Source of the DNA: Emydura subglobosa | Taxonomy: Eukaryota > Chordata > Testudines > Chelidae | DNA: 64,000 nt | Direction: 5' to 3' | NCBI GenBank assembly: GCA_007922225.1 | Contig: ML679963.1 | Location: 2,643,176 to 2,707,175 of the forward strand | In this document: piece by piece, positions 47,843-59,590 of the stretch | How the letters are laid out: every line of letters begins with the position of its first letter | Numbering within the stretch: the stretch's first letter is position 1 | Position numbers and translations under genes: made by a program | Notes under the pieces: generated by a model | The model's database searches: none | Told to the model about the DNA's origin: nothing | What the model saw: the letters and a program-made list of their open reading frames with translations, nothing else

Positions 47843-47945
47843 TGTGGAGAGAAAGGACCCATTAGCAGCCCTGGCCCGAGAATATGGCGGTTCCAAGAGG
47901 AATGCACTGCTGAAGTGGTGTCAGAAGAAGACTGAGGGTTACCCG
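47843..47945 (+). CDS. SPECC1: SPECC1 first calponin-homology-domain exon
   Basis: The first base completes AGT (Ser). It then reads [20 protein letters not shown] and [14 protein letters not shown], ending in phase 0 at TACCCG|GTAAGT (near-consensus donor, 47946). This is the start of the single C-terminal CH domain. The sequence [20 protein letters not shown] is essentially invariant between SPECC1, SPECC1L and their orthologues, so it is the strongest single identifier in the window. CH domains of this type contribute to actin binding. The final codon encodes Pro where human has Ala, directly at the splice junction. The remaining CH exons (the NIDITNFSSSW... block) are not found before 64000. 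Confidence 0.97.
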
Positions 47946-49149
47946 GTAAGTAGACATATGCATTTAATTTTTCTTTGGGAGTGGTTCATCCATTTCATCG
48001 GCTTGTGCTGTGAGTAGCTCTAATTTCAAGGAAATGTATGTACTGCAATTGGCAGACTTTTCACTGTTGTCTCCTCCCAGTGGGTATTTTCCATCCACCT
48101 TCTTCTCTTCAGCTGTCTCTAACCCTCAGGTCCCCGTGGTTACCTTGGATTAAGTGACTCTGTTTACTTTCCATCATATGCTGAAATGTCACTGAAGGTC
48201 AGCAGTAGAGGGTATATGAGCTGCACCTTTAAGCTGAGGGCATGTGTCTCAAATGCCATCTTAATGTCTTTTACTTGAATTTCCTTCCTGGGCTCTCAGA
48301 AGATGCCACTCCTATGACAGTTCTATGAAACCAAAGAACCATTGCCCGGGATGTTCTTGATCAAAGTGTCCTGCTGTCTCCCTGATGGTCCCAGTTATTC
48401 TCCTCTTGATTGTGGTCAGCAAAAGTTCAGTAGCACTGGAGGAAGTGTTGCTATGTCATGTCATAATTGGGCATAGCGCCCAACGGTTCTGTTGTTAGTT
48501 CAAACAAATCTAGAGAGAATGGACTTGAAAGCTTTGATCCTGATATTTACGTGTTTCTGAGGGAGCTGGATAAAAGGCTGATAATGGTATGAATCCCAGA
48601 GGATTGCCTGTCTTTCCCTTGAGTGTTGTGTAAAGTGCAGTGTAGTACAAACTGCAAAGCAATGGAGAGCTTATTTTGAATGAAACACAGCTTCTGCAGC
48701 AATCGTCCGGGTTGTTGCCAGCTCCGAGTTTCTAAAACATGTTCTATAAAGACAGTATGAACAGAAAGCTCTGATTGGATGACCAAGGTTTTGTCCATGC
48801 AAGGTCCCTGGTATATTCATGCTGGTCCAGAGCCATCACACCCTTGTTGAACTGTACTGTGAATCATCTCGCAAATGCTGTTTGTACTGGTTCCGTGAGG
48901 TTCTTTCTGTGAGACTTTACAAGCTGAAGGTCTGTCTGATCTAGCTAGATACCATGACAATGTTGTGATACGGAAGTGGGGATTTGCCCTCAGGTCCTAC
49001 CCAGAATTTCCTTTTTTCTCATGCTGTGCAATGTGCTATGCTCAGGTTGCCTGTTGCCTTTCATTATTCAGGTGGGATGAAAGGTGCTATTGAAATGTAA
49101 GGTTTTTTAATTACTCTGAATACCAGGTTAGTTTAGCTATTGTAAAAGG

Positions 49150-50512
49150 TGAGATGACCTGGGTAATTATAGGTCTGTCTGCCTGACATCGATTTCAGGC
49201 AAGATAATGGAGTGGCTGATACAGGACTTGATTAATAAAGAGTTAAAGGAGGATAATGTAATTAATGTCAATCCATATGGGTTTGTGGAGAATAGATCCT
49301 ATCAAACTAACTTGATACCTGTTTTTGAGGAGATTATAAAATTGGTTGATAAAGCTAATAGTGTTGATGTCATTTATTTGGACTTCTGTAAAGTGGTTGA
49401 GTTGGTACTGCATGACATTTGGATTGAAACACTAGAATGAAATAAAATGAATATGGCATATATTAAAGAGATTAAAAGCTGGTTAACTGATAGGTCTCAA
49501 AAGGTAATTGTAAACAGAGAGTCATCAGCGAGTGGGTGGACTTCTGGTGGGGCACCATAGGGAACAGTTCTTTCCCTACACTATATAACGTTTTTATCAA
49601 TGACCTGGAAGAAAACATAAAATCATCACTGATAAAATTCATCGATGACACAAAAATTGGGGGAGTGGTAAATAACGAAGAGGACAGGTCACAGAGAGAG
49701 CATGGTAAGCTAAGCACAAGCAGCATTATGTATTTTAATACTGCTACATGTAAATATATGCATCTAGGAACAAAGAAGGTAGCCATACTTTACGGGTTGG
49801 AGGACTCTATCCTGGGAAGCAGTGACTCTGAAACAGATTTCGGGGTTGTGATGGATAATCACATGCACATGAGCTCGCTGTGTGCCACTGTGGCCAAAAG
49901 GGCTAATGCAATCCTGGGATACAGAAACGGGAATCACAGGAGTAGAGAGGTTATTTTGCCTCTGTGTTTGGCACTGATACACTAGCTCCTGGAATACTGT
50001 GTCCAGTTCTGCTGTCCACAATTCAAGAATGATGTTGAAAAATTGGAGAGTGTTCAGAGAAGAGTCACAAGAATGATTTAAGCATTGGAAAAGATGCCTG
50101 ATTAGTGAGAAACTCCAGGAATTCAATCTGTTTAGCTTAACAAAGAGAAGGTTAAGAGGTGACTTGATTACAGACTAGAAGTAACTACATGGGGAACAAA
50201 TATTTAATAATGAGCTCTTCAGTCTAGCAGACAAACATATTCCAATGGGTGGAAGCTGAAGCTAGTCAAATTCGACTGGAAATAAGACATCAGTTTTTAA
50301 CAGTGCAGGTAACTAACCATTAGAACAATTTACCAAGAGTTGCGGTGGATTCGCCATCACTGGCCATTTTTAAATCAAGATCAGCTGTTTTTTCTTAAAG
50401 ATCTGCTCTAGGAGTTCTTTTGGGGATGTTCTCTGGCCTGTGTTATACAAGAAGTCAGACTAGATGATCACAATAGTCCCTTCTGGCATTGGAATCTATG
50501 AACCTATGGTTA
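49150..50512 (+). mobile_element. CR1-type LINE, longer degenerate copy
   Basis: Covers part of the reverse-transcriptase domain and the C terminus of ORF2. Blocks seen are NPYGFVENRSYQTNL, DVIYLDFCKVVELVLHD (degenerate form of the YLDFSKAFD box), YNVFINDLEENIKSSL, KFIDDTKIGGVVNN (the FADDTK catalytic box with Ala changed to Ile) and SSLCATVAKRANAILGYRNG. Stops and frameshifts are numerous. The 3' tail 'gatgatcacaatagtcccttctggcattggaatctatg' marks the end. Confidence 0.85.
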
Positions 50513-51109
50513 AGTCTACACTGCACACCACTGCCATTCTAGCAGGCTGGCCTGCACTTCCTAGTGGGCCAAGTGACTGTGTATCCTTGCGTGCTGTTTC
50601 TTTCTTGTAGATGGTCTCTGCTGTGCTTGGATAGCTGTGGTCTGTGTTTGACAGAGACAAGCCAGATCTTGGGCTGTGCTTCCAGCTGAACTTTTGGGCT
50701 GTAGTAGGTGTTTAGAACAAGATGAATTGTTGTCTGTACGCTGTGTGAGAGAGACCCTCTACTCCATAATGCTGACACTTTTCTTTCTTAAGAATAATAT
50801 CGTTTGCTACTTAGGGTAGAAGACAAGAGAATTTATTGCCAAATGATCCATGCCCTGGAACAAAAAAAACCAAAAAATGTATTTTAGATAAACAAATGTT
50901 TTTTTTCTCTCCACAACTAGCTCCTTTATGAAGCGTTAGCTGCCAGACCCAGCACCTTAGAAGAAAGACAGTAGCTTTTCCCTTTGAAACAAATTGATTT
51001 GGAGACAGTTTCACAGTTGTATGATATTGCTGGCACATTCACCTGGCTACTTACATTAACTGATTCGTCCTATCTTCAGCTACTTATGTTGACTGATTCA
51101 TTTGCCCAT

Positions 51110-51290
51110 CCTCCTTGTGAAATAGGTAAGTTATTACTGCTCTCATTTTGCAGGGGCCAAACTGAAGCAGAAAAACTGAGTGATTGACCAAAGGACATGC
51201 GTCAAGCGTAGCAGAGCCAGGATTAGAATTCAGGTTTTTCAGGTTCCTGATCCTATCCTCAATCCAATATGCCATGCTGCCTTCCTGTAT
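51110..51290 (-). repeat. MIR SINE, inverted
   Basis: 'tattactgctctcattttgcaggggccaaactgaagcagaaaaactgagtgattgacc' followed by 'gcagagccaggattagaattcag' is the reverse complement of the MIR body. Confidence 0.7.
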
Positions 51291-51414
51291 AGCTGCATGT
51301 TCTATGCAGGACTGTAAGTATAGCTGTACTATATTGCCCTCTGGCCTCCTGAAAATCTCTACGTATCGGAGTTTGGCTTTTCCATCCAATCTTCAGCAAA
51401 TGCTATATGAAATA

Positions 51415-51565
51415 AAAGTTAGGCTTGGAAAAGACCTATTAGGTCAACAAACCCATCTCTCTCAGCTGGTGCAGGATTGTGCTCTACGATGTTGTCCAAT
51501 CTTTTTTTTTAAATGTCACATGTGATGGCCTTCCACCATTTCTCTTGGGGCGCTCTTCCCAGTCT
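51415..51565 (-). mobile_element. CR1-type LINE fragment
   Basis: 'gcttggaaaagacctattaggtcaacaaacccatctct' and 'gtgatggccttccaccatttctcttggg' match the inverted tail and adjoining part of an old CR1-type element. Confidence 0.5.
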
Positions 51566-51569
51566 TTCG

Positions 51570-52075
51570 GAACTAGATTAACTCCAACATCATCTTCATC
51601 ATTGCAGATCCCAAAGGGATGCGGCCTTCTTGCAAATCGAGCACCACTTCTTCAATCTCTAGCAAGATGCATAAGGTAGTGGTTCAGCTGTATATTCAGT
51701 TTATGTTCATCACTAGAAATGTCATGCCACCAAAATTTTGATGCCCATGTGATTTACAGCCATTTGTTGTCCTTCCATTCTAATGGTATGTCCATACCAG
51801 GAAAGTTGCTGAAACCAAAGCAGCACTGATGGAGGTGATTGTTCAATTTGACTTTGAAATATCCTCATTCCTGACTTTGTCTTGCCACTTGATATGGAGC
51901 AGCTGATGAAGACTATGAGAATGAAAACTGTCAATCTGGTGCCCTTCAGCACCCACATTTCACTTCCATACAACAGAGTTGATGTGACTGTGATGTCATA
52001 GCTTCCCCTCATGGCTGCTGAAGAGTCCAAAACACGGCAGCAGCTGCAGATACTCAGGCATCCACATTTTACGAG
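51570..52075 (-). mobile_element. RTE/Jockey-like LINE ORF2 C-terminal fragment
   Basis: The minus-strand frame 51722-52078 reads STLLYGSEMWVLKGTRLTVF, then GKTKSGMRI and FQQLSWYGHTIRMEGQQMAV. This matches the pattern LLYGSETW...RRLSW.GH..RM found at the C-terminal end of ORF2 in several non-LTR retrotransposon clades. The clade cannot be set by eye. It is a broken remnant, not a host gene. Confidence 0.65.
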
Positions 52076-53829
52076 CATTCTTCAGTACTGTTTTATGACA
52101 CAGCCCAAACTGGAGCTCGCTGCTAGAAGCTTTCCCAGATTGTCAGCCAATATTTTCTTAACGTCACCCTGTTACTCCTACATCGGAATAATGCTGGTGC
52201 TTTTAGAGGCAATAACATGCCTTTGCCAGCATGTGGACCAACTCAGACTCTACAGATACCAGCCCAGTACCAAGAGAGACAAGAATTCCTGTGCTACAAG
52301 AAAAGAAGAGAAAAAGTCCTGTTTTTCTACCCTGACCCCAAGTAGTGGGGTTAAAATATGTGTATTGGATAGCAGGCCACACACGAAGCATGCGGGGCAG
52401 TCTGGATCTATTTGTTGTTGTTCCTTGTGGAATTAGTCTCTGGAGGAAAAGCATTTGTGGTTCAGAAGACAGTGAAAGCCTTTGGTTTATTTACGGACAC
52501 TGGAGTGATCCCGCTACTGACCTGGCTGCCCAGATGGAGTTTCAAAGGGAGCTGTTTGTCATTTTTTGGCCTTGTTATCTCCACGGCCCTCTTTCTGTTA
52601 CTGCCTTTGTTGAAACAAAGTCATTTGCCTGAGGTAGCTTTTAGAAAGGGCAGTTAGACTGCCTGTATGTGCTCCAAGAGGAGCTCTGATCGGGAGGCTG
52701 CCAGTGGGTTTATCGCCCAGAGGGAAAGTTTTCAGGACAAGCTCTTAAAGGGGAACAAAGAGAATCGAGAGGAGCAAATTGGTGTATTGTGAGAATTTCT
52801 CTCCTCTCCTTTCCTCACTTCGCTCTCTCCTTCCTCCCACTGCTCTATTTAGAGACAGTTACTTTTGGCTGTCTTCATCAGTCTCACTCCTAATTTCCCT
52901 GTACAGTGCATTCTCTGAGGCTTCTTAAACTTTGCTTCCCCATGAGTCCTGGCCTCCCATGGCCCTACTGATATTAAGCTCCATGTGGAGCCTTTAAGAT
53001 TCCCAAGTATGAAGAACGGGAGTGGGTTGGAGAACGCCTTTCTCCCTCCTGCCTCGGCTGCTGCCTGCGGTGGGGGGTGATGCAATGAAGAAGGCTTTTG
53101 TGCAGAGCCATGTTAATATGCATGGCCACTTTGTGCTTTCCCTTCACATGGTGCTTGCGTCTCAGTTCACATCATCAGTCAGGGATAAACATGAACAAAC
53201 CCCAATCTACTTGGTCATGGTGACTTCCTACCATGTTTCCCCTGCCATGAGGCCCAGGATTGCAGGCCCTACTAACCTCCATCCAGGAAGAACTGAAAGC
53301 AGCCCACCTCAAACCCCATCAGTCAACTGACTGCTAAGAGGAATGACAGAATAGGAAGCCTCCCACCTGATTGCCCCACTCCATTTTCAATAGCTGAGCT
53401 TGAGCACGCTGTCTTTTTAACTCTGTGTGTCTGGACAATTCCTGGTTTGAGTTACTGGGGTTGGGGAAGGGGGAATCCTTCTTGTTTAAATTAAAGGGGG
53501 AGATGAGATTTGATCAAACAATTTGAGCAAACTGGATTAGGAGTGCTGATATTCATGATGTAGACCAATTGCAGCTATCACCCATGCCCCAGATCCCCCA
53601 GTGAAAGCTGGATCAAGTGGTTAGGAGAGTGACTGGGGATGAGTCCCAGGGACCTATGAATAAAACCCTCATCTTTTTAAAAATGTTTTAATCTGGAGAG
53701 GATAACACCTATTGTTCTATTGGTAGAAATGTACTCCCTACTCTCCCTGTGCTGACCAATGAGAACATTCCCCTTGCTTTGATCTCTAGCACTTTCCACA
53801 GGAGGAAATGTCAATATTCATGGGGGGAG

Positions 53830-54190
53830 AGAGGCACTGGAGGAAGTTGCGGGAAGAGTAACAGAAATGATTAGTGGCCTGGAGGGTTTGATTTATAAAG
53901 AAGGATTGCAAGAGTTTATATCTTAGCTAAGCAATGACTGATGGGAGCATAAAAAACTATCTGTCTCTGATCTGTCTATGGTGTTTCTGAGGTAGATATC
54001 ACTTTGGTATCTAAGCAGCGATCTGATATTCAAAGAGGATAAACACTAAAGAAGAGAAATTATTTAGAGACATGCAGTTATGAGTGATAAAATGAAATAA
54101 AAAGGAAAATTAGGTTTGATAACCAGGAAAAAAAAAAACACCGGACAATGAGATCTATTATGCTAGGGACATTTAAAACTAGACTGTATG
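53830..54190 (+). mobile_element. Worn CR1-type LINE fragment (tentative)
   Basis: 'agagtaacagaaatgattagtggcctggagggtttgattta' resembles the CR1 ORF2 stretch coding RVTEMI.GLE, and later text ('gagatctattatgctagggacatttaaaactagactg') resembles its downstream part. Heavily diverged. Confidence 0.4.
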
Positions 54191-54305
54191 AAACATGAAT
54201 AAATGCCCAATAGGAAGCAATTCTACATTGACCCAAGTGAGATGGCATAACAAGTCCTTTCCCTGCCTACGTGATTCTACAGTTCCTTGTCCTGGATACT
54301 ATCTG

Positions 54306-54484
54306 CAGTGCTTAATTTGTAATGAAAGAGTTGCCGGGGCTCAAGTAATTAGGTGCCAGGGCTCAAGCAATTTTTTTACATTCATAACTGATGCTGCAAG
54401 CTCAGACGTGCTGGGGCTATAAACTGCCAAGCCTGGAGGTGCGCGGGCTCAGCTCTGGCAATCCCTGGCACAAATTAAGCACTG
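54306..54484. mobile_element. hAT-type MITE with target-site duplication
   Basis: Perfect 15-base terminal inverted repeats CAGTGCTTAATTTGT (54306-54320) and ACAAATTAAGCACTG (54470-54484). Flanks are ACTATCTG (54298-54305) and GTTATCTG (54485-54492), an 8-base direct repeat with two changes. The CAG start, CTG end and 8-base duplication are hAT hallmarks. At 179 bases and with no coding capacity it is non-autonomous. Confidence 0.85.
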
Positions 54485-54546
54485 GTTATCTGACATTTGG
54501 GGCAATGGTTTCAAATAGTTATTCCTCTGTTGCAGGGTTGTTGGAG

Positions 54547-54582
54547 TTTTTTTTGGGGGGGGGGGTGGGGGGGGGAGAGGGA
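54547..54582 (+). repeat. T8-G11-T-G9 homopolymer tract
   Basis: Eight T, eleven G, one T and nine G, followed by AGAGGGAAGAGG. Strong G-quadruplex potential on the sense strand of the SPECC1 transcript; it may also be a sequencing/assembly weak point. Confidence 0.9.
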
Positions 54583-56472
54583 AGAGGCAAGTTTTAATCT
54601 CAACAACAAAACAGAATGATGTTGAACTAAAGCTTATGTGATGAAAATATGGTGTGGAAGGAAGTAGGGTCAGGGGCTTTTGTCAAGGCATCCTTCTGCA
54701 ACTGAAATATACTTTTAAAATTAATGTCAGTTTCAGGCACACACACCCCCTTCAAAAATGTCATATCTCTTACATGAACCCCAGGCACTCTCATATGACC
54801 TCTCACCATGCATGTGTGCACACACACCTCCTAGCTCTCCTTGCTTGTTGACATCATGATCTGTGATGTGAGGTGATAACTGCTTATGTGGCTCTAAAAT
54901 CCAATTACCTCAAATCCTCTAGACCGTAAATGATGGCTGGGAGAAATCTATTTCTGTCAACAGTTTTTTCTGTTGTTCTGGACTTTTACATGTGTTTTTA
55001 AAAAATGATGCATCATAGCAATAACAGGAAGTCAAAACTTGGGTGCCTCTTTCTAGTTATGGAATAATAGGTTCTGTTCCCCTGAGTCTTAACTCCCTGC
55101 AGCTGCTGAGCGTCCTTTTTGTTGCATTATCACCCTCCATAATCATATCATTAGTGGCTGTGGTGTTATTTAAGTGCTCCAGTTCTGTTTACTCTCTGTG
55201 GAGACCATCTGTCAAAGGGCCAAATCTCTCCAGATTAAACCTATTACCGACCAGAGTTGTATTGTGAGAACACAGGACATGAAGAGGCACTTATCCCTGG
55301 GTCATTAAAAATGACGCAATATTACTTCTGCCACAAACCTCCTCCCTAGTATGGGTATATTAGTTTCACCAGTCAGATAGAATAAGCACTCTGTATAGTA
55401 ACAATGTAAATGGTACCAAGTTAATGAATACCGATTGCTTAAAAGAACTGCTTGGTTTTCCCATTCTTATTTCCAGCCACTAAACAGCTATCCTGGGTGG
55501 GGAGAGATCAGCAAGAAGAGAGTGTTATGAAACTGAATCCATTATCCGCAGAGTAGCAGGACAGTAGCTCTTGGTCTCTTTCCAACAAACTTATAATGGG
55601 TTCCATAAGAACTCTTCTTGTAAAGCCAATATCTTTATCATGGCCTCATCCTTGCAACTTCCTTGAGATTCCTTCCTGAATGAAGGGCCAAAGGTTGGGA
55701 ACCAGGACACCCTGAAACAGGCACCCGTGAGATAACAATTAGAACTATAAACTCTGAATGTTCTAAAATCTTTGTCCGACATAAGCTCCCTGTCTGCACG
55801 TCTAAGCCATTACATTACATTACTTCTGCTCCCTGACCATGAAAATCTCAACCTATGTGGTGATGGTTAGTGGCAGAGGGCACCTTCACCAGGGGCCCAG
55901 TCATTCCCAGCAGCAGTGGTACCAGTGTGAGGGACTACGTGGGGTCCCAGGTATTCATATATTGGCCTCAGAATGAGCACCGCTTCTCCAGTCAGACTGA
56001 ACAGCACACAGAAGCTACCAACATTGTATGCTCATTGGGATTTCAGTATGGCTGGACAAGCAGATCACTTTTGCGAGGGAAATGTATTGGGTCAGGCACA
56101 GGCTCTTTGGATCCCTTTCCTTATAAAGTGTTCTTACAGTTCTAAGCAAAGCTAGATCAGAATGATTGGCTTCCCTTCCCTTGGCTTACAGAGTCATTTG
56201 ACCATGAAGTAGGTAATAAGAATCCCAGAAGCATTATGCACCTTTCAGAAAGTATCGTTTAGTGTTCGTAGGCGCTGTTTATGGGACAACACTCTGACTG
56301 TTGTATTGTCTTCCACTTGTTTAGTCTAAATTAGCCAAGCATGAAAAGCCAGCTCACTCTAGTTCCCAGCATGCTTGTCTCAAAGTTCTGGAGAATCTCT
56401 CTTGTGGCTGCATTGTGATTAAGACAGAAATCATCTCAGAGCTATAACTTGAGAAGGGGTTGGGTATATGGA

Positions 56473-57040
56473 ACATAGAATCATAGAAATGTAGGGCTAG
56501 AAGGGACCTCAAGAAGTCACCTAGTCCATCCCCCTGCGCTAGGCAGGGCCATGTATATCACCATCCTGAGAAGTATTTGACTAACTGGTTCTTAAAAGCC
56601 TCCTGGTAACCTGTTCCAGTGCTTAACTTTCCTAATAGTTGGAAAGTTTATCTTAATATCTGAGCTAAATCTTCTGTAAGCCAATTATTGCTTGTCCAGT
56701 GGATGTGGAGAACAAGTGATCGCCACCTTCTCTGTAACAGCCCTTAACATATTTGAAGACTGTTATCAATGCCCCCCTTGGTCTTCTTTTCTCAAGACTA
56801 AACATGTCCCGTTTTTTAATCTTTCCTGAAAGATGGTTTTCTGAACCTTTTAATAATTTTGTTGCTTTCCTCTGGATTCTCTCCAGTTTGTCCGCATCTT
56901 GCTTAGTGTGGTGCCCAATACTGAACCCAGTATTCCAGCTGCGGCCTCACTAGACCTGAACAGAGCAGACCAATTACCTCCTGTCTCTTACATATGGCAT
57001 TCTTGTTAGTACACCCCCAGAATGATGTTTGCCTGATACA
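56473..57040 (-). mobile_element. CR1 LINE 3' fragment, older subfamily
   Basis: The inverted tail 'gaacatagaatcatagaaatgtagggctagaagggacctcaagaagtca' is followed by antisense ORF2. The minus-strand frame contains ICKRQEVIGLLCSGLVRPQLEYWVQYWAPH in pieces, of which LVRPQLEYWVQYWAPH is diagnostic for CR1. Confidence 0.85.
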
Positions 57041-57569
57041 TGCCAGAGATGAACCCCTCTCCCACCCAAAACAGGTTTCTTCTAGAAATCTGATACCAGT
57101 CTTTATTCTGGATGGAAATTTCTTTCTTTCTGTTTGGGTTGAACTCACCTTCAGCTCCAGTAAGTGCTGTTGTGAAGAAGACTTCAACACTGAGTGCTTC
57201 AGTGACAATCTACTATTCAATGCTTATTTATAATAGTGCCTTCCATGCATAGTATCTCAGCATGCTTTCTAAACAAACCCTAAAGTCTTCCCAGGGCTAC
57301 TCCAGCTTAGAGTGAGAGACAGAAATTTGAAGTAGATTACATTTCAGTTTACTTTTCACAGTATTATATGCATCTGTTCAGTGCTCTGCCCCCCGGCAGC
57401 GTAAAAGCCCCTATTTCAGAACATGCAAGAAGAAGCCAGTGATTCAGGATTGTAAGATGCAACATACATCGAATAAAGATGCAGAAGTTCAGGGAGATCA
57501 GTAAAGCCTGAGCCTATGCCAGTATTTGCCATTTATCAAGAAAGTATTGTAACAGAGGACTGGTTGACT

Positions 57570-57640
57570 CAATGGCTTATCAGTGGGATATGGAGCGTTT
57601 TGGTTCCCAATTCAAATCCCCTCCTGGGCAGTAGTGCTGA
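57570..57640 (+). repeat. tRNA-like repeat fragment 4 (weak)
   Basis: 'gactcaatggcttatcagtgggat' and a B-box-like 'aattcaaatcccctcc' resemble the fragments at 23.4-24.1 kb. Too diverged to fold as a tRNA. Confidence 0.3.
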
Positions 57641-57659
57641 CCGATAGTATGTGAAATGA

Positions 57660-57850
57660 GTTCGTGGCCTGTTAGAACCATGGAATTGTAAGATAGGGTC
57701 ACATGTGGCCCATCCTAGTCCAGTATTCTGAAAGTGGCCAGCTCCATATGCTTTACAGAGAGGTCCAACCTACCCGTGCACACATCTTAATAGTCAGTTA
57801 TGTACTAACATGCCCATAATGGTGAACATTTCTTCCTAACCCCCGGCCCA
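57660..57850 (-). mobile_element. CR1-like LINE 3' fragment
   Basis: 'catgtggcccatcctagtccagtattctgaaagtggccag' and 'aacatttcttcctaacccc' parallel the inverted copy at 34500 ('ggtcatctagcccagtatcctgtcttccaacagtggcca'). Confidence 0.6.
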
Positions 57851-58949
57851 GGAAGTTAGTGGTTTGTGTCCTGAAGCAGGAGGGCTGTCATCCCTTTGTA
57901 CATTTTTATCATGAGTACTGCTTTTCTTATTAGTCACATAATTGTCTAAACCTTTCTCCAATCCACTTTGCATTGGTATTACTTTGTCCATGTCTTGTCT
58001 CTGACCATGTTCTATTGAACGGTTACCTGCATCAAAACTCCCCCCATCATGAATGACACTAGCTGGCACCCAAGCTGGCAGTCTCGTCAGAGAGGCCAAA
58101 GAAGGACTGAATCCATCCTCCAAATCAGGGCTGAGACACACTGACCTTCCTGTCCCTGTTTTGTGCCTAGTATAGGACTTTGCTCACCAGAGTGACCAAT
58201 CCAACACTTTTCTCCAGCACTAATGTAACAAAACCTCAATAGTAAAGTCTTGAGAAATCTCTTTGGTGGCCATGGAAATCCCCACAAAGCTATGTTCTGT
58301 CCCAGTTCAAGACAGAGCCCCAGAACCTATTGCATTCTGACTTCCCAGAAGCACTCATACCCACACTGTTTTGAATGAAATATTGATTCTTTTCTTTTTT
58401 TACTTTTATCTTTTTCTGTCAGTAAGGGGCATGAAGTCTTTTTGATAAACCTCTGCATTGTATTGACACCTCTCTATCAGAGAAGCATTACCAAATCCCC
58501 TGACTAAATACATAATTAATCATTAGAACTAGTTAAGCAGAGGCATTCTATAATCTGGCAGTAACACAAAGAAGTGGATGTGCAGGTTTACAGGCCACCT
58601 TTGGAAATGTGCCCTCTACAGAGATAAGAGGAAGTAAATCCTATCTTTATTGCAGATTGTTTACAGGCACTTTCGAAAAGGTCTAGATTCCCGTAGCACT
58701 GTGATCCTGTGTACTAAAGCTCACCAGCAAAACAATTAGCTAATGTGGAAATTGTGGAAAACAAAAACCAAGTAGATTTAATCTCAGATGCTAGTCCATT
58801 TTCTATACGAAGGGCTCAAGCCAAGTCCCTGGGCTGGGAAGAAGTGAGAGCTGCTCTCTCCTGCCACAACCTGGATGTGGCAACCTGAGATTAGGGGGTG
58901 CTGGCCCGATTGTCTCTTCAAAGACTGCTGATGAACAAAAAGCTTCCTT

Positions 58950-59170
58950 TTTAAGGTCTTGTCTACAAACACTGATATACCACTTTAACCCTCTCAGTAG
59001 AGTTAAAGCTGTACACCCCTCCCACTGCTTATAGAGGTGCTTTATACTAGTACAGCTATTCCCATACAAGAAGGGGGATAAGCTATATTGGTATAGCGTT
59101 GTATTGAGATAATTATTTCACTTAGGGCTAGATTTCTTTTTTTAACCTAAATTGTTATACAGGTATAAAA
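58950..59170. mobile_element. Partial 'gtctaca' foldback element
   Basis: Left end 'aaggtcttgtctacaaacac', then 'cctctcagtagagttaaagctgtacacccctcccactgc' and 'tttatactagtacagctatt...agctatattggtatagc', which show internal inverted symmetry. The right terminal repeat is not evident. It is a different subfamily from copies 1-7. Confidence 0.5.
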
Positions 59171-59384
59171 TCTGTTTGGAGACACTGCTTTGTGACGTCG
59201 CTGTCTGAGGAGTGAATTAAACCTCAGGTTATTTTTCTGCTTCTCCGACTCCTGCAGCAAAAGTTTCACGTGTGTGTGGTGGCTCCACAGAACCTTTTCC
59301 TCCGCATGCAGAAGTTTAAGGGATTCTTTTGCAAGTGTCAGTGATGAGTCTGAAGAGAAAGACTCATCCTGTGGTTAAAGCAGG

Positions 59385-59590
59385 ACTGAGAATTAGGAGG
59401 TCGGGGGGAGGGGGGTCTACTCCCAACTCTGCCACTGACTGTCTCTGTGGCCTTGGTTATGTTACTTAATGTATCCATGCCTCAGTTTCTGCAGCTAATA
59501 GTGACCCACCTTGTGAGGGAGTGGGGACCTGTGAGGCTCAGTAATGTTTGAAAAGTGCTTTGAGACCTTTGATACAAGTAAAAAGTTGAC
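59385..59590 (+). repeat. MIR SINE
   Basis: 'ctactcccaactctgccactgactgtctctgtggccttggtta', 'tccatgcctcagtttctgcag' and the tail 'gaaaagtgctttgagacctttgat' form a nearly full-length MIR-type element. Confidence 0.75.

Noticed and set aside
14549..47945. Assignment to SPECC1L (cytospin-A) instead of SPECC1
   Set aside because: Several blocks ([20 protein letters not shown] followed by [37 protein letters not shown]) match SPECC1, and the linker differs clearly from the SPECC1L sequence I recall.
49207..49985. Reverse-transcriptase-like frames as possible host genes
   Set aside because: The blocks are CR1 ORF2, with stops, frameshifts and a changed catalytic-box neighbour. The element ends in the CR1-type 3' tail, so it is a dead LINE.
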